DNA from: Saccharopolyspora galaxeae
GTDB taxonomy: Bacteria; Actinomycetota; Actinomycetes; Mycobacteriales; Pseudonocardiaceae
DNA length: 64,000 nucleotides
Reading direction: 5' to 3'
Assembly (NCBI RefSeq): GCF_016526145.1
Contig: NZ_JADDUE010000007.1
Span: forward strand, 186,001 to 250,000
The first letter of the stretch is position 1, and each line of letters opens with the position of its first letter. The position numbers were made by a program, and so were the translations under genes. The notes beneath the pieces are model-generated. The model searched no databases and had not been told where the DNA came from. It was given only the letters and a program-made list of their open reading frames with translations. Below are positions 1 through 7,530 of the stretch, in pieces.

Positions 1-224
1 GGGCCGGACAGCTTCGCGCTGGAGCCGTGCGTGCCGACCCCCAACCCGGCGATCCGCCGCTGCGCCCGGGTGGTGCCCGCGGTGGTGTCCGCGGCGTGCT
101 CGGCGATCTTGCGCAGCACCCCGCGGTCGATCTGCAGCGTGCCGCGCTCGGCGGCGTCCCCGGCGGCAGGCCGCACGGCGTCCCCGCCCGCAGGTTCTGC
201 GGTGGCCTCGGCGGGTGCGCTCAT
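1..224 (-). CDS. Asp23/Gls24 family protein, partial (runs off left edge)
   Basis: Last visible gene of the minus-strand envelope-stress operon; only about 74 N-terminal residues are in the window. After a low-complexity acidic/Ala-rich leader the stretch LQIDRGVLRKIAEHAADTTA resembles the start of an Asp23/Gls24 domain (self-standing alpha-beta fold of cell-envelope stress proteins). The ATG overlaps the stop of the upstream membrane-protein gene as ATGA, which implies translational coupling. The C-terminus is outside the window, so any extra domain cannot be judged. Confidence 0.7.
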   Translation of the reverse strand, partial: MSAPAEATAEPAGGDAVRPAAGDAAERGTLQIDRGVLRKIAEHAADTTAGTTRAQRRIAGLGVGTHGSSAKLSG

Positions 225-400
225 CGGTCCTTGCCCCGGCCCAGGATGTCGCCGATCTCCAGCTCGCCGTCCAGCACGCGCCCGACGAGCAGGCCGATCG
301 CGCCGAGCACCAGCGCGACCAGGAAGCCGACGAAGCCGCCGCAGGCGGCGGCCGCGCCGAGGATGAGGCCGGCGATCAGGCCGGTCTGCGTTGCGTTCAT
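221..400 (-). CDS. Small two-segment membrane protein of the Asp23 operon (DUF2273-like)
   Basis: 59-residue protein starting MNATQTGLIAGLILGAAAAC. It is almost entirely two hydrophobic Gly/Ala/Leu/Val segments (about residues 6-22 and 24-40) followed by a charged tail (ELEIGDILGRGKDR). Small proteins of this shape sit in actinobacterial and firmicute Asp23 operons and are thought to anchor Asp23-type proteins to the membrane; that role is inferred from family context. It lies 39 nt after the J-domain-like gene and overlaps the next gene by ATGA. Confidence 0.75.
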   Translation of the reverse strand: MNATQTGLIAGLILGAAAACGGFVGFLVALVLGAIGLLVGRVLDGELEIGDILGRGKDR

Positions 401-439
401 CTGGGGAACCTTCCTCGCTCTGACTCTCCCGTAGTGCGC

Positions 440-736
440 TCAGCGCACTCGCGTGCGGCGTTTGCGCCGGTGCCACGCCCGGATCCGGTGCACCACGCCG
501 CGCAACGGACGCGGGCCGGCGACGACGCGAACGGGCGCGTCGTAGCGGTCCGGCCGCGCGCCCGCGCCGGCCTGCCGGTCCAGCTGCGGGCACCGGCCGA
601 GCGCACGGTCCCGCTGGGCGCGCAGCTCGGCCAGCCCGGCGGCGAACTCGTCCGGATCACCACCCGCGTCAGGGTGGTGGGCGCGGACGAAGGCGCGGTA
701 CCGCCGTTGCGCGTCTTCGTCCCGGGCGCCGGTCAT
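440..736 (-). CDS. Small basic protein with J-domain-like N-terminus
   Basis: 98 residues. The N-terminal third (RRYRAFVRAHHPDAGGDPDE, about residues 11-30) looks like helix II and the HPD loop of a DnaJ J-domain, including the HPD tripeptide; the remainder is Arg-rich and ends in a strongly basic tail. The ATG overlaps the stop of the preceding Asp23-like gene (ATGA). It is too short for a full DnaJ, so a partial J-domain adaptor recruiting DnaK to envelope stress is only a guess. Confidence 0.65.
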   Translation of the reverse strand: MTGARDEDAQRRYRAFVRAHHPDAGGDPDEFAAGLAELRAQRDRALGRCPQLDRQAGAGARPDRYDAPVRVVAGPRPLRGVVHRIRAWHRRKRRTRVR

Positions 737-1083
737 CAGCGGTCCGCCTCGCCGGTGCCCGGATCATCCGCATCGACGTCCTCGGCGGTGCGGACGTCGA
801 CGACGGTGATGTCCACCGGCGCCGGACCGGTCACCTCGGCGACCAGCTCGCGCAGCTGCGCCACGATGCCCGGCAGCGGGTCGATCAGCCGGAGGACCAC
901 ACCGACCTCCACCGGCTCACCGGCCGAGTCGGCGCGGACTCCGGTGACCCGTCGGCCCGGTAGGTGCGAGGCGATGGTGCCGAACGGGCCGCCGTGCAGC
1001 TCGGCCACGGCGGGGTGCGCGCGCACCGCCGCGGCCACCCGTTCCGCGATCTGCGGGGGCTCTTCGCGCGGGGGTTCGGTCAT
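736..1083 (-). CDS. Asp23-like small protein
   Basis: 115 residues. The pattern of an N-terminal helix (QIAERVAAAVRAHPAVAELH), a strand with GRRVTGV, then EVGVVLRLIDPLPGIVAQLR and VDITVVDV matches the beta-alpha fold of Asp23/Gls24-type domains, more divergent than the gene upstream. It sits 55 nt downstream of the canonical asp23 gene and overlaps the next start by ATGA. A role as an accessory subunit in the same membrane-associated complex is inferred from the operon. Confidence 0.7.
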   Translation of the reverse strand: MTEPPREEPPQIAERVAAAVRAHPAVAELHGGPFGTIASHLPGRRVTGVRADSAGEPVEVGVVLRLIDPLPGIVAQLRELVAEVTGPAPVDITVVDVRTAEDVDADDPGTGEADR

Positions 1084-1138
1084 GGCAGCTCCTTCGGCCC
1101 GGACGCGGTCCCGGCGGGGCAGGCCGGGACCGCGGTGC

Positions 1139-1663
1139 TCACTCGACCCGGGACGAGGCGCTGCCGCCCGCCGCCGAGCCGTTCTCCTCGTCGTCGTCGG
1201 ACGGCAGGTGGATGTCGTTGACCGCGATGTTGACCTCGATGACCTCCAGCCCGGTCATCCGCTCCACACCGGTGATCACGTTGCGGCGCACCGCGCGGGC
1301 CAGCTCGACGATCGACGCGCCGTACTCCACTACGATGTCCAGGTCGATCGCGGCCTGCTTCTCGCCGACCTCGACCTGCACGCCGGAGGTGGAGGTGGTG
1401 CCGCTGCCGCCGGGGATCCGCTCCCGGATGGCGCCGAAGGCGCGGGAGACGCCGCCGCCCATCGCGTGCACGCCGGAGATCTCGCGTGCGGCGATCCCGG
1501 CGATCTTCTGCACGACCGACGCGGCGATCGTCGTCTTGCCCTGCGACGTCTCGTCGGCCAGCCGGGCGGGCGAGGAGGATCCGGTGGTCACGGTCTTGCC
1601 CGCGCCCGCGGAACCGGCCTGCTCCTCGGCGTTCTGCCTGGTGCTACCACTCGTCTCGGCCAT
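1139..1663 (-). CDS. Asp23/Gls24 family envelope stress response protein
   Basis: 174 residues. A Ser/Thr/Gly-rich leader (1-40) precedes a canonical Asp23 domain: GKTTIAASVVQKIAGIAARE, then GVHAMGG, VQVEVGEKQAAIDLDIVVEY and a C-terminal EVIEVNIAVNDIHLP. The acidic/Ser tail follows. The ATG is preceded by a strong GGAAGGAG ribosome-binding site. First gene of the downstream five-gene envelope operon and separated by 140 nt from the anti-sigma gene, so it may have its own promoter, plausibly read by the ECF sigma factor upstream (inference). Confidence 0.88.
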   Translation of the reverse strand: MAETSGSTRQNAEEQAGSAGAGKTVTTGSSSPARLADETSQGKTTIAASVVQKIAGIAAREISGVHAMGGGVSRAFGAIRERIPGGSGTTSTSGVQVEVGEKQAAIDLDIVVEYGASIVELARAVRRNVITGVERMTGLEVIEVNIAVNDIHLPSDDDEENGSAAGGSASSRVE

Positions 1664-1803
1664 GGGTAAGGCTCCTTCCTTGCGCGCGTTGGGGGTTGTC
1701 GCCGGCGCCGCGCGAGTACCGGCGGAGTCGCCGACGCAAGATCGGATGCGGCTGATCCCGCAGCCGTCGCGCAGGTGCGACTCAAGTCACATTCGCGAGC
1801 CAA

Positions 1804-2370
1804 TCATGATCCCTGCCGCGGCGCGACATCGGCGACCCGCACCCACACCGCGGGTGCCGCCGCGCCGAGCAGGTTCCGCAGCGCCCGCTCCAGCTCGGCA
1901 CGCAACCGCGTGGTCACCTCCGGTGCGTCCAGCCCGTAGCCGACCTGCAGATCCACCCGGACCTCCTGCACGTCCCCGGTGCAGGCCAGCAGCCGGACTC
2001 CCGGCCGATCGGCGAGCAGCTCGCCGCTCAACCGCCGCGCCAGCACCAGTGTCGCCTGCGGTGCCACCCGCAGCGAGCCCTGCTCCTGCGCGATCTCCGC
2101 GGGAGAACCACCGGCGCCGTCCCGCGCTCCCCGCACCGTCAGCAGCGTGCGTTCGAGCAGACCCCTCGGCGGTTCGACGGACAGCTGCGCGGCGCGGCGC
2201 ACCGGCTCCCAGCCGGGCGCCAGGTCCGCCAGTGCCGCCTGGCAGTGCGGGCAGCTCGCGGCGTGCGCGGCGAACTCCGGCGGTGCGTCCCCGGCGAGGT
2301 GCTCGACGAGTTCGCCGACAGTGCGGCCGCAGGCCAAGTGCTGGTCGGCGTCGAGGGAGGACTCACTCAC
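1804..2370 (-). CDS. Zinc-finger anti-sigma factor fused to an Asp23-like domain
   Basis: 188 residues, GTG start behind AAGGAG and overlapping the sigma gene by 8 nt. Residues 11-50 hold a ZAS-type finger, with an early HLACG and then FAAHAASCPHCQAAL (H-x3-C-x2-C), the usual sigma-binding anti-sigma domain. No transmembrane segment follows. Residues about 95-185 (SLRVAPQATLVLARRLSGEL ... VQEVRVDLQVGYG ... AVWVRVADV) have the Asp23 pattern. The fusion suggests that an Asp23-type surface sets anti-sigma activity; the sensing mechanism is inference. Confidence 0.8.
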   Translation of the reverse strand: MSESSLDADQHLACGRTVGELVEHLAGDAPPEFAAHAASCPHCQAALADLAPGWEPVRRAAQLSVEPPRGLLERTLLTVRGARDGAGGSPAEIAQEQGSLRVAPQATLVLARRLSGELLADRPGVRLLACTGDVQEVRVDLQVGYGLDAPEVTTRLRAELERALRNLLGAAAPAVWVRVADVAPRQGS

Positions 2371-2932
2371 GGTGCATCTCCTTCAACCTCGCCACCAGGG
2401 CCAGCCGCGCGCGGTGCAACCGTGATCGCAATGCCGCCTCGTTCACCTCTAGCACCTCGGCGATCTCCTCGTAAGACATGCCTTCGAACTCGCGCAGGAT
2501 CAGCGGCACGCGCTGCGAAGGCTCCAGGGTCGCGATGGCCCGGTGCACTCGGCCGGCCTCTTCGGAGCGCATCGCGTGGTCCTCCGGATTGCCGGATTCC
2601 CGGTCGGAGACCAGATGGCTCATCGACTCGTCGCTGATGTCCATCGGGACCGCGGGCTTGCGCCTGCGCACCTGCGCCAGCGCCGCGTTGGTCACCACGC
2701 GGTAGAGCCAGGTGGTCGGCGCGGCGTCCCCGCGGAAGCGGTGCAGCGAGCGCCACGCCGAGACCCACGCCTCCTGCACGGCGTCCTCGGCCTCGGCCCG
2801 GTCGTTGAGGATCCGGTAGGCGACGCGGTACATGGCGGCGGTGTGCCTGCGGACCAGCTCGTCGAAGGCCACTCCGTCGCCGCGCTGCGCGGCGCCCATC
2901 AGGTCCCGGTCGGTGTCGACCTGCTCGGTCAC
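2363..2932 (-). CDS. ECF-type RNA polymerase sigma factor
   Basis: 189 residues. Region 2 includes FDELVRRHTAAMYRVAYRIL and AEDAVQEAWVSAWRSL; region 4 is ATLEPSQRVPLILREFEGMS and YEEIAEVLEVNEAALRSRLH, the sigma-70 region 4 HTH. The GTG start was chosen because it overlaps the reductase stop as GTGA and gives a normal ECF length. The downstream anti-sigma gene overlaps by 8 nt, the classic sigma/anti-sigma pairing. Probable targets are the adjacent Asp23 genes. Confidence 0.93.
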   Translation of the reverse strand: MTEQVDTDRDLMGAAQRGDGVAFDELVRRHTAAMYRVAYRILNDRAEAEDAVQEAWVSAWRSLHRFRGDAAPTTWLYRVVTNAALAQVRRRKPAVPMDISDESMSHLVSDRESGNPEDHAMRSEEAGRVHRAIATLEPSQRVPLILREFEGMSYEEIAEVLEVNEAALRSRLHRARLALVARLKEMHRE

Positions 2933-3678
2933 CCCCGCAGTCTCCCGTAGCGCAACAGCAGCAGCGATTCCGCGTGCAGCACCGATTTCAGCCGCATCTC
3001 GCGCGCCGCGATCGGCGCACCGTGCGCGATGCGGCCTGCGTCGCCGCTGGTCAGCAGCGGGGACATGGTCAGGCACAGCTCGTCGACGAGGTCGTCGGCG
3101 ATGAGGTCGCCGAACAGCGTCGGCCCGCCTTCGCCGCCGATGCGCCGCAGCCCGCGTTCGTGCAGCGCCGTCACGGCGGCGGGCAGGTCTACGGTCTCGT
3201 CGCCTGCGACGAGCACGTCGGCACCCGCGTCCGCCAGCGCCGCGCGGCGGGACTCCGGGGCGGAGCCGCAGGTCACCACGATCGGCGGCACGACCGTGTC
3301 GGTCAGCAGCAGCGAGTCCGGCTCCAGCGAGCAGCGCCGGGACACCACCGCGATCGGCGGCACCTCCGGCATCCCGAGCCGGGACCGCAGCTCGCTGCGC
3401 ACCTCGGTCCGTTTCACCCCGCGGTAGCCCTCGACCAGCGCGGTGCCCGCGCCGACCAGCACGACGTCCGAGAGGCTGCGGATCAGCGCCATCACCCGCC
3501 GGTCGGCGGGCGCGGACAGCCCCCGCGAGCTGCCCCGCACGGTCACCGCTCCGTCCAGGCTGGACACGAAGTTCACCCGCAGCCACGGCCGGTCGGCCGG
3601 GTAGGCGTAGAACGCTTCGAGGTCGGCGGCCGGGATCTCGTCGGGGGACCGCTGTTCGGGAGGCCAGAGGCGTTGCAC
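2929..3678 (-). CDS. Pyrimidine reductase family protein (RibD C-terminal/DHFR-like fold)
   Basis: 249 residues with an RibD_C pattern: WLRVNFVSSLDGAVT near the N-terminus, VVLVGAGTALVEGY for the nucleotide loop and RRIGGEGGPTLFGDLIADDL with the conserved GGP. Members are NADPH-dependent reductases related to the riboflavin pathway enzyme; the actinobacterial stand-alone form has no proven substrate. GTG start at 3678. Its stop overlaps the sigma factor GTG, so the two are translated as a coupled pair. Confidence 0.85.
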   Translation of the reverse strand: MQRLWPPEQRSPDEIPAADLEAFYAYPADRPWLRVNFVSSLDGAVTVRGSSRGLSAPADRRVMALIRSLSDVVLVGAGTALVEGYRGVKRTEVRSELRSRLGMPEVPPIAVVSRRCSLEPDSLLLTDTVVPPIVVTCGSAPESRRAALADAGADVLVAGDETVDLPAAVTALHERGLRRIGGEGGPTLFGDLIADDLVDELCLTMSPLLTSGDAGRIAHGAPIAAREMRLKSVLHAESLLLLRYGRLRG

Positions 3679-3801
3679 CCGCCCATCCCAACACGGGCGG
3701 CGCCCGCCCGATCGGCCGGACCCGCAGCGCTGTAGGGCCGGCGCCGAGGGGTGAGCACTGCCACCGGTCACCGGTCCGACACCGGTTATAGGGTCGGCGG
3801 C

Positions 3802-4845
3802 ATGACCGCCGCGCGCCTCGTGGACCGCAGCCCCGAGCTGAGCCCGGACGAACTGATCGACGCGATGGCTCCGCCACCGCTGTTCGACGAGGCCCGGTTC
3901 GAGACCTACGTGCCGAACCCGGACGAGCCCAGCCAGGCCGAGGCCGTAGCGGCCTGCCGCGAGTTCGCGGGCCGGGTCGCGGCCGCCGGCGAAGGCGGCT
4001 CGTGGTGGCGAACGCTCTTCGGCCAGAAGACGGGCAAGTCCGGCGGGAAGCGCCCGCAGGCCAAGCGGGGCCTGTACCTGGACGGCGGTTTCGGCGTCGG
4101 CAAGACGCACCTGCTGGCCTCGCTGTGGCACGAGGTGCCCGGCCCGAAGTCCTACGGCACGTTCGTCGAGCTGACCAACCTGGTCGGCGCGCTGGGGTTC
4201 AGCGAGACGGTGCGGCGGATGTCCGAGCACCGCTTGCTGGCCATCGACGAGTTCGAGCTCGACGACCCGGGCGACACGATGCTGGTCACCCAGCTGATCG
4301 CGAAGCTCACCGAAGCGGGCGTGCACGTCGCGGCCACCTCGAACACGCTGCCCGGCAAGCTCGGCGAGGGACGTTTCGCCGCCGCGGACTTCCTGCGCGA
4401 GATCCACGCGATGGCCGAGCGGTTCGACGTGGTCCGGGTGGACGGGCCGGACTACCGCCACCGCGGGCTGCCCGATCCGCCGGAACCGGCCGACGACGCG
4501 GAGCTGGCCGAGCAGGCCGCTTCCGCCGCGTGCGCCACGCTCGACGACTTCGACGAGCTCTGCACCCACCTGGCCGGATTACACCCGTCGAAGTACGGCA
4601 AGCTCGTCGACGGCGTCAGCACCGTGCACCTGCGCGGACTGCACGCGGCGCCGAACCAGACGGTGGGGCTGCGCCTGGTGGCCTTCGCCGACCGGCTCTA
4701 CGACCGGGCGATCCCGGTGCGGGTCTCCGGCGAGCCGCTGTCCGGGCTGTTCACCGAGGAGATGCTGCGCGGCGGCTACCGCAAGAAGTACCTGCGGGCG
4801 CTGAGCCGTCTCACTTCGCTATCCAGGGACATCGTCAAATCCTGA
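3802..4845 (+). CDS. zapE: ZapE/AFG1-like AAA+ ATPase
   Basis: 347 residues. Walker A is GGFGVGKTHL (about 95-104) and Walker B LLAIDEFEL; the arginine-finger region ATSNTLPGKLGEG and the C-terminal YDRAIPV...EEMLRGGYRKKYLRA block are typical of the ZapE/AFG1 family, which acts in cell division or protein quality control at the membrane. The ATG at 3802 matches the usual N-terminus (RLVDRSPELSPDELI). The 51-nt palindromic element begins 5 nt after the stop and probably ends transcription. Confidence 0.9.
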   Translation: MTAARLVDRSPELSPDELIDAMAPPPLFDEARFETYVPNPDEPSQAEAVAACREFAGRVAAAGEGGSWWRTLFGQKTGKSGGKRPQAKRGLYLDGGFGVGKTHLLASLWHEVPGPKSYGTFVELTNLVGALGFSETVRRMSEHRLLAIDEFELDDPGDTMLVTQLIAKLTEAGVHVAATSNTLPGKLGEGRFAAADFLREIHAMAERFDVVRVDGPDYRHRGLPDPPEPADDAELAEQAASAACATLDDFDELCTHLAGLHPSKYGKLVDGVSTVHLRGLHAAPNQTVGLRLVAFADRLYDRAIPVRVSGEPLSGLFTEEMLRGGYRKKYLRALSRLTSLSRDIVKS

Positions 4846-4850
4846 GTTCC

Positions 4851-4901
4851 GAGTGAACGGCCTCTTCGCCCGATCTATTGGGACCAGCGGTCCGTTCACT
4901 C
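4851..4901. repeat. 51-nt palindromic intergenic element, copy 1
   Basis: Starts GAGTGAACGG and ends CCGTTCACTC, a 10-bp perfect outer stem; the inner part also pairs imperfectly around CTATT to make one long hairpin. It lies between convergent zapE and aminotransferase genes and includes the aminotransferase stop codon, so it may act as a bidirectional terminator. Related copies are at 17900, 17999, 23257, 23365 and 38360. Confidence 0.9.
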
Positions 4902-6185
4902 CTGGTGGAGCACCTCGCTGATCGCGTCCAGGCCGGTGTCCAGCTCGTCGCGGCCGATCACCAGCGGGGGTGCGATCCGCAGCGTGGTGTCCTGGGTTTC
5001 CTTGCACAGCACGCCGCGCGCGGCCAGGGCTTCGCTGACCTCCCGGCCGGTCGGGCCGCCGGGAGCGAGCTGCACACCCGCCCACAGCCCGCGCCCGCGC
5101 ACCTCGGTGACCCCGCGGCCGACGAGTTCGCCGAGCCGCGCGTGCAGGTGCGCGCCGAGTTCGCGGGAGCGTCGCTGGAACTCGCCGGTGGCCAGCATCG
5201 CCACCACCTCGCGCCCGACCGCGCATGCCAGGGGATTGCCGCCGAAAGTCGAGCCGTGCTCACCGGGCCGCAGCACGCCGAGCACGTCATCGCGGCCCAC
5301 GACCGCGGAAACCGGCAGGATGCCGCCGCCGAGCGCTTTGCCGAGCGTGTACAGGTCGGCGCGCACCCCCTCGTGCTCGCAGGCCAGCAGTTCGCCGGTG
5401 CGGCCGAGCCCGGACTGGATCTCGTCGGCGATCAGCAGCGCGCCGTGCTCGTCGCAGGAGCGCCGCACCGCTTTCAGGTAGCCCTCCGGCGGAACGACCA
5501 CACCGGCCTCGCCCTGCAGCGGTTCCACCAGCACGGCCGCGGTGCGTTCGGAGATCGCCGCTTCGACGGCCGCCGCGTCGCCGTAGGGGGTGATGCGGAA
5601 CCCGGGCGTGAACGGCCCGAAGCCGCCGCGGGCGGACTCGTCGGTCGAGAACGACACGATCGTCGTGGTGCGGCCGTGGAAGCCGCCCCCGGCCACGACG
5701 ATCTCGGCCTGCTCCGCGGGCACGCCCTTGACTTCGTACGCCCACTTCCGGGCGATCTTGATGGCGGATTCGACGGCCTCCGCCCCGGAATTCATCGGCA
5801 GCACCCGCTCGGTGCCGGTGAGCTCGGCCAGTTCCCGGCAGAACGGCCCGAACTGATCGTGGTGGAACGCCCGGCTGGTGAGCGTGACCCGACCGAGCTG
5901 CTCGGTGGCCGCGGCGACCAGCCGCGGGTGCCGGTGCCCGAAGTTCAGCGCGGAATACCCGGCGAGGAAGTCCAGGTAGTGGCGACCGTCCACGTCGGTC
6001 ACCCGCGCCCCGTCGGCTTCGGCGATCACCACCGGCAGCGGGTGGTAGTTGTGCGCGCCGTACTGCTCGTCGAGCCGGAGGTATTCGGCCGCGCCCGAAG
6101 CGCCGGAGATGTCGGCGGCACCGGAGACGTCGGGGGCGCCCGAAGCCCCGGCGGCGGCAGGCGTGTCGGTCGAAGCGGAAGTCAT
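4896..6185 (-). CDS. rocD: Ornithine-oxo-acid aminotransferase (class III PLP enzyme)
   Basis: 429 residues. It transfers the delta-amino group of ornithine to 2-oxoglutarate, giving glutamate semialdehyde. Seen are the class III landmarks NSGAEAVESAIKIARKW, GGFHGRTTTIVSFS, LIADEIQSGLGRTG and the PLP lysine in LYTLGKALGGG, then GSTFGGNPLACAVG. The family normally starts near EYLRLDEQYGAHNYHPLPVV; here about 34 extra residues rich in Ser/Gly/Ala precede it as a repetitive SGAPDVSGAADISGASGA segment. Divergent from the lactonase gene. Confidence 0.9.
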   Translation of the reverse strand: MTSASTDTPAAAGASGAPDVSGAADISGASGAAEYLRLDEQYGAHNYHPLPVVIAEADGARVTDVDGRHYLDFLAGYSALNFGHRHPRLVAAATEQLGRVTLTSRAFHHDQFGPFCRELAELTGTERVLPMNSGAEAVESAIKIARKWAYEVKGVPAEQAEIVVAGGGFHGRTTTIVSFSTDESARGGFGPFTPGFRITPYGDAAAVEAAISERTAAVLVEPLQGEAGVVVPPEGYLKAVRRSCDEHGALLIADEIQSGLGRTGELLACEHEGVRADLYTLGKALGGGILPVSAVVGRDDVLGVLRPGEHGSTFGGNPLACAVGREVVAMLATGEFQRRSRELGAHLHARLGELVGRGVTEVRGRGLWAGVQLAPGGPTGREVSEALAARGVLCKETQDTTLRIAPPLVIGRDELDTGLDAISEVLHQE

Positions 6186-6270
6186 GCCGCTCAGGTTATG
6201 CCGCCCGACGCCTTCGTTTCAGCCGCGCAGCATTGCTTCACGCGACTGATCGTTGCGCACTTCGGCTCCG

Positions 6271-6287
6271 GCGTGAAACGTTCACGC
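6271..6287. promoter_or_regulatory. 17-nt palindrome between rocD and the lactonase gene
   Basis: GCGTGAAACGTTCACGC: perfect 7-bp arms GCGTGAA/TTCACGC around ACG, in the 289-nt divergent region 6186-6474, 86 nt upstream of the rocD start. A dimeric regulator could bind here; the regulator is unknown. Confidence 0.5.
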
Positions 6288-6474
6288 GTCGTGCGGCCGT
6301 AGGTCCGGCGGACCTGTGCGGGACGGCACGCGGTGGCTACGGTCGGGCGAACGCGGATGAACACCGCGTGTACCGTCGATGACCCAGCGTCGATGATCGG
6401 ATGTCCGGGCGCGATCCCCGAGGCCTCCGTCGGCGCGAGTCCGCGCGGAGCGCACCCACGAGTGGAGGTCGCCG

Positions 6475-7527
6475 ATGCCGCAAGACGCGCACTACCGGGT
6501 CTACCTGGGCGCTTACACCGGCCCGGAATCCGCCGCCAACGGGATCCGCCTGGCGCACGCCGACGGGACCGGGCGATTGCGGTGCACCGACAGCGTGGCC
6601 GACAGCTACGACCCGTCGTTCCTGGCGCTGTCCCCGGACGGCGCGGCGTTGTACGCGGTCAACGAGCTGGCCAGGGGACGGGTCGTGGCGTTCGCGGTGG
6701 GTGCGGACGGCCGGCTCACCGAGGTCAACTCGCAGCCCACGCACGGATCAGCGCCCTGCCACGTGAGCGTGCACCCCTCGGGGCGCTACGTGCTGACCGC
6801 GAACTACCTCTCCGGCAACGTCGTGGTGCATCCGGTCGGCGAGCGCGGGGCGTTGCGCGAGGCGTGCCACGCCGTCGAGCACAGCGGCCAGGGCCCCAAC
6901 CGGCAGCGCCAGGAAGGCCCGCACGCGCACCAGATCCTGCCGTCGCCGGACGGGCGGTTCGTGCTCGCCGCAGACCTCGGCACGGACGCGGTGTACGTGT
7001 ACGCCTTCGACGCGGACACCGGGCACATGGCGCTCAAGCACGAGGTCTCGCCGCAGGCGGGCGCCGGGCCGCGGCACCTCGCCTTCCACCCGGACGGCGA
7101 GCGCGCGTTCCTGGTCAACGAGCTGGACTCGACGATCGTGCCGCTGGCCTACGACCCGGAGACCGGTGAGCTGCAGCCGGGCCGCCCGCGACCGCTGGTG
7201 CCCGCGGGCCACACCGACGAGAACTTGGCCGCGGAGGTGGTCGTCTCCCCGGACGGCCGGTTCGTGTTCGCCTCCAACCGCGGCCACGACAGCATCGCGG
7301 TGTTCACCGGCGAGCTGGAGCCGCTCGGGTTCGTGCCCGCGGGCGTGCGCGGTCCGCGGCACATCGCGCTGTCGCCGGAAGGCGGGGTGCTGTACGCGGC
7401 CGGGCAGCTCAGCGAAACGGTGCAGGCTTTCGAAGTTTCGGACTCGGGCGAGCTCGCGACGCTGGGCGATCCGGTGCCCACCCCGGCTCCGGCGTGCGTG
7501 CTGCCGGTTCCGCCGCGGGCCGAGTGA
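6475..7527 (+). CDS. Lactonase family beta-propeller protein (6-phosphogluconolactonase-like)
   Basis: 350 residues. Repeating blades such as LALSPDGAALYAVNE, VSVHPSGRYVLTANYLSGNV, LPSPDGRFVLAADLGTD and VSPDGRFVFASNRGHDSI show a seven-bladed propeller of the Pgl/lactonase family (PF10282); QEGPHAHQI carries the conserved His. Such proteins hydrolyse 6-phosphogluconolactone or related lactones. GGAGG precedes the ATG. It ends 3 nt from the convergent kinase gene. Confidence 0.87.
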   Translation: MPQDAHYRVYLGAYTGPESAANGIRLAHADGTGRLRCTDSVADSYDPSFLALSPDGAALYAVNELARGRVVAFAVGADGRLTEVNSQPTHGSAPCHVSVHPSGRYVLTANYLSGNVVVHPVGERGALREACHAVEHSGQGPNRQRQEGPHAHQILPSPDGRFVLAADLGTDAVYVYAFDADTGHMALKHEVSPQAGAGPRHLAFHPDGERAFLVNELDSTIVPLAYDPETGELQPGRPRPLVPAGHTDENLAAEVVVSPDGRFVFASNRGHDSIAVFTGELEPLGFVPAGVRGPRHIALSPEGGVLYAAGQLSETVQAFEVSDSGELATLGDPVPTPAPACVLPVPPRAE

Positions 7528-7530
7528 CCG

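Noticed and set aside
215-1669. Long plus-strand frame over the Asp23 operon
   Set aside because: Low-complexity product, no ribosome site, opposite to four well-supported genes with overlapping starts and stops.
2933-3877. N-terminal extension of the ECF sigma factor
   Set aside because: Residues before the GTG at 2932 are an out-of-frame reading of the reductase gene; the GTGA overlap and family length set the start.
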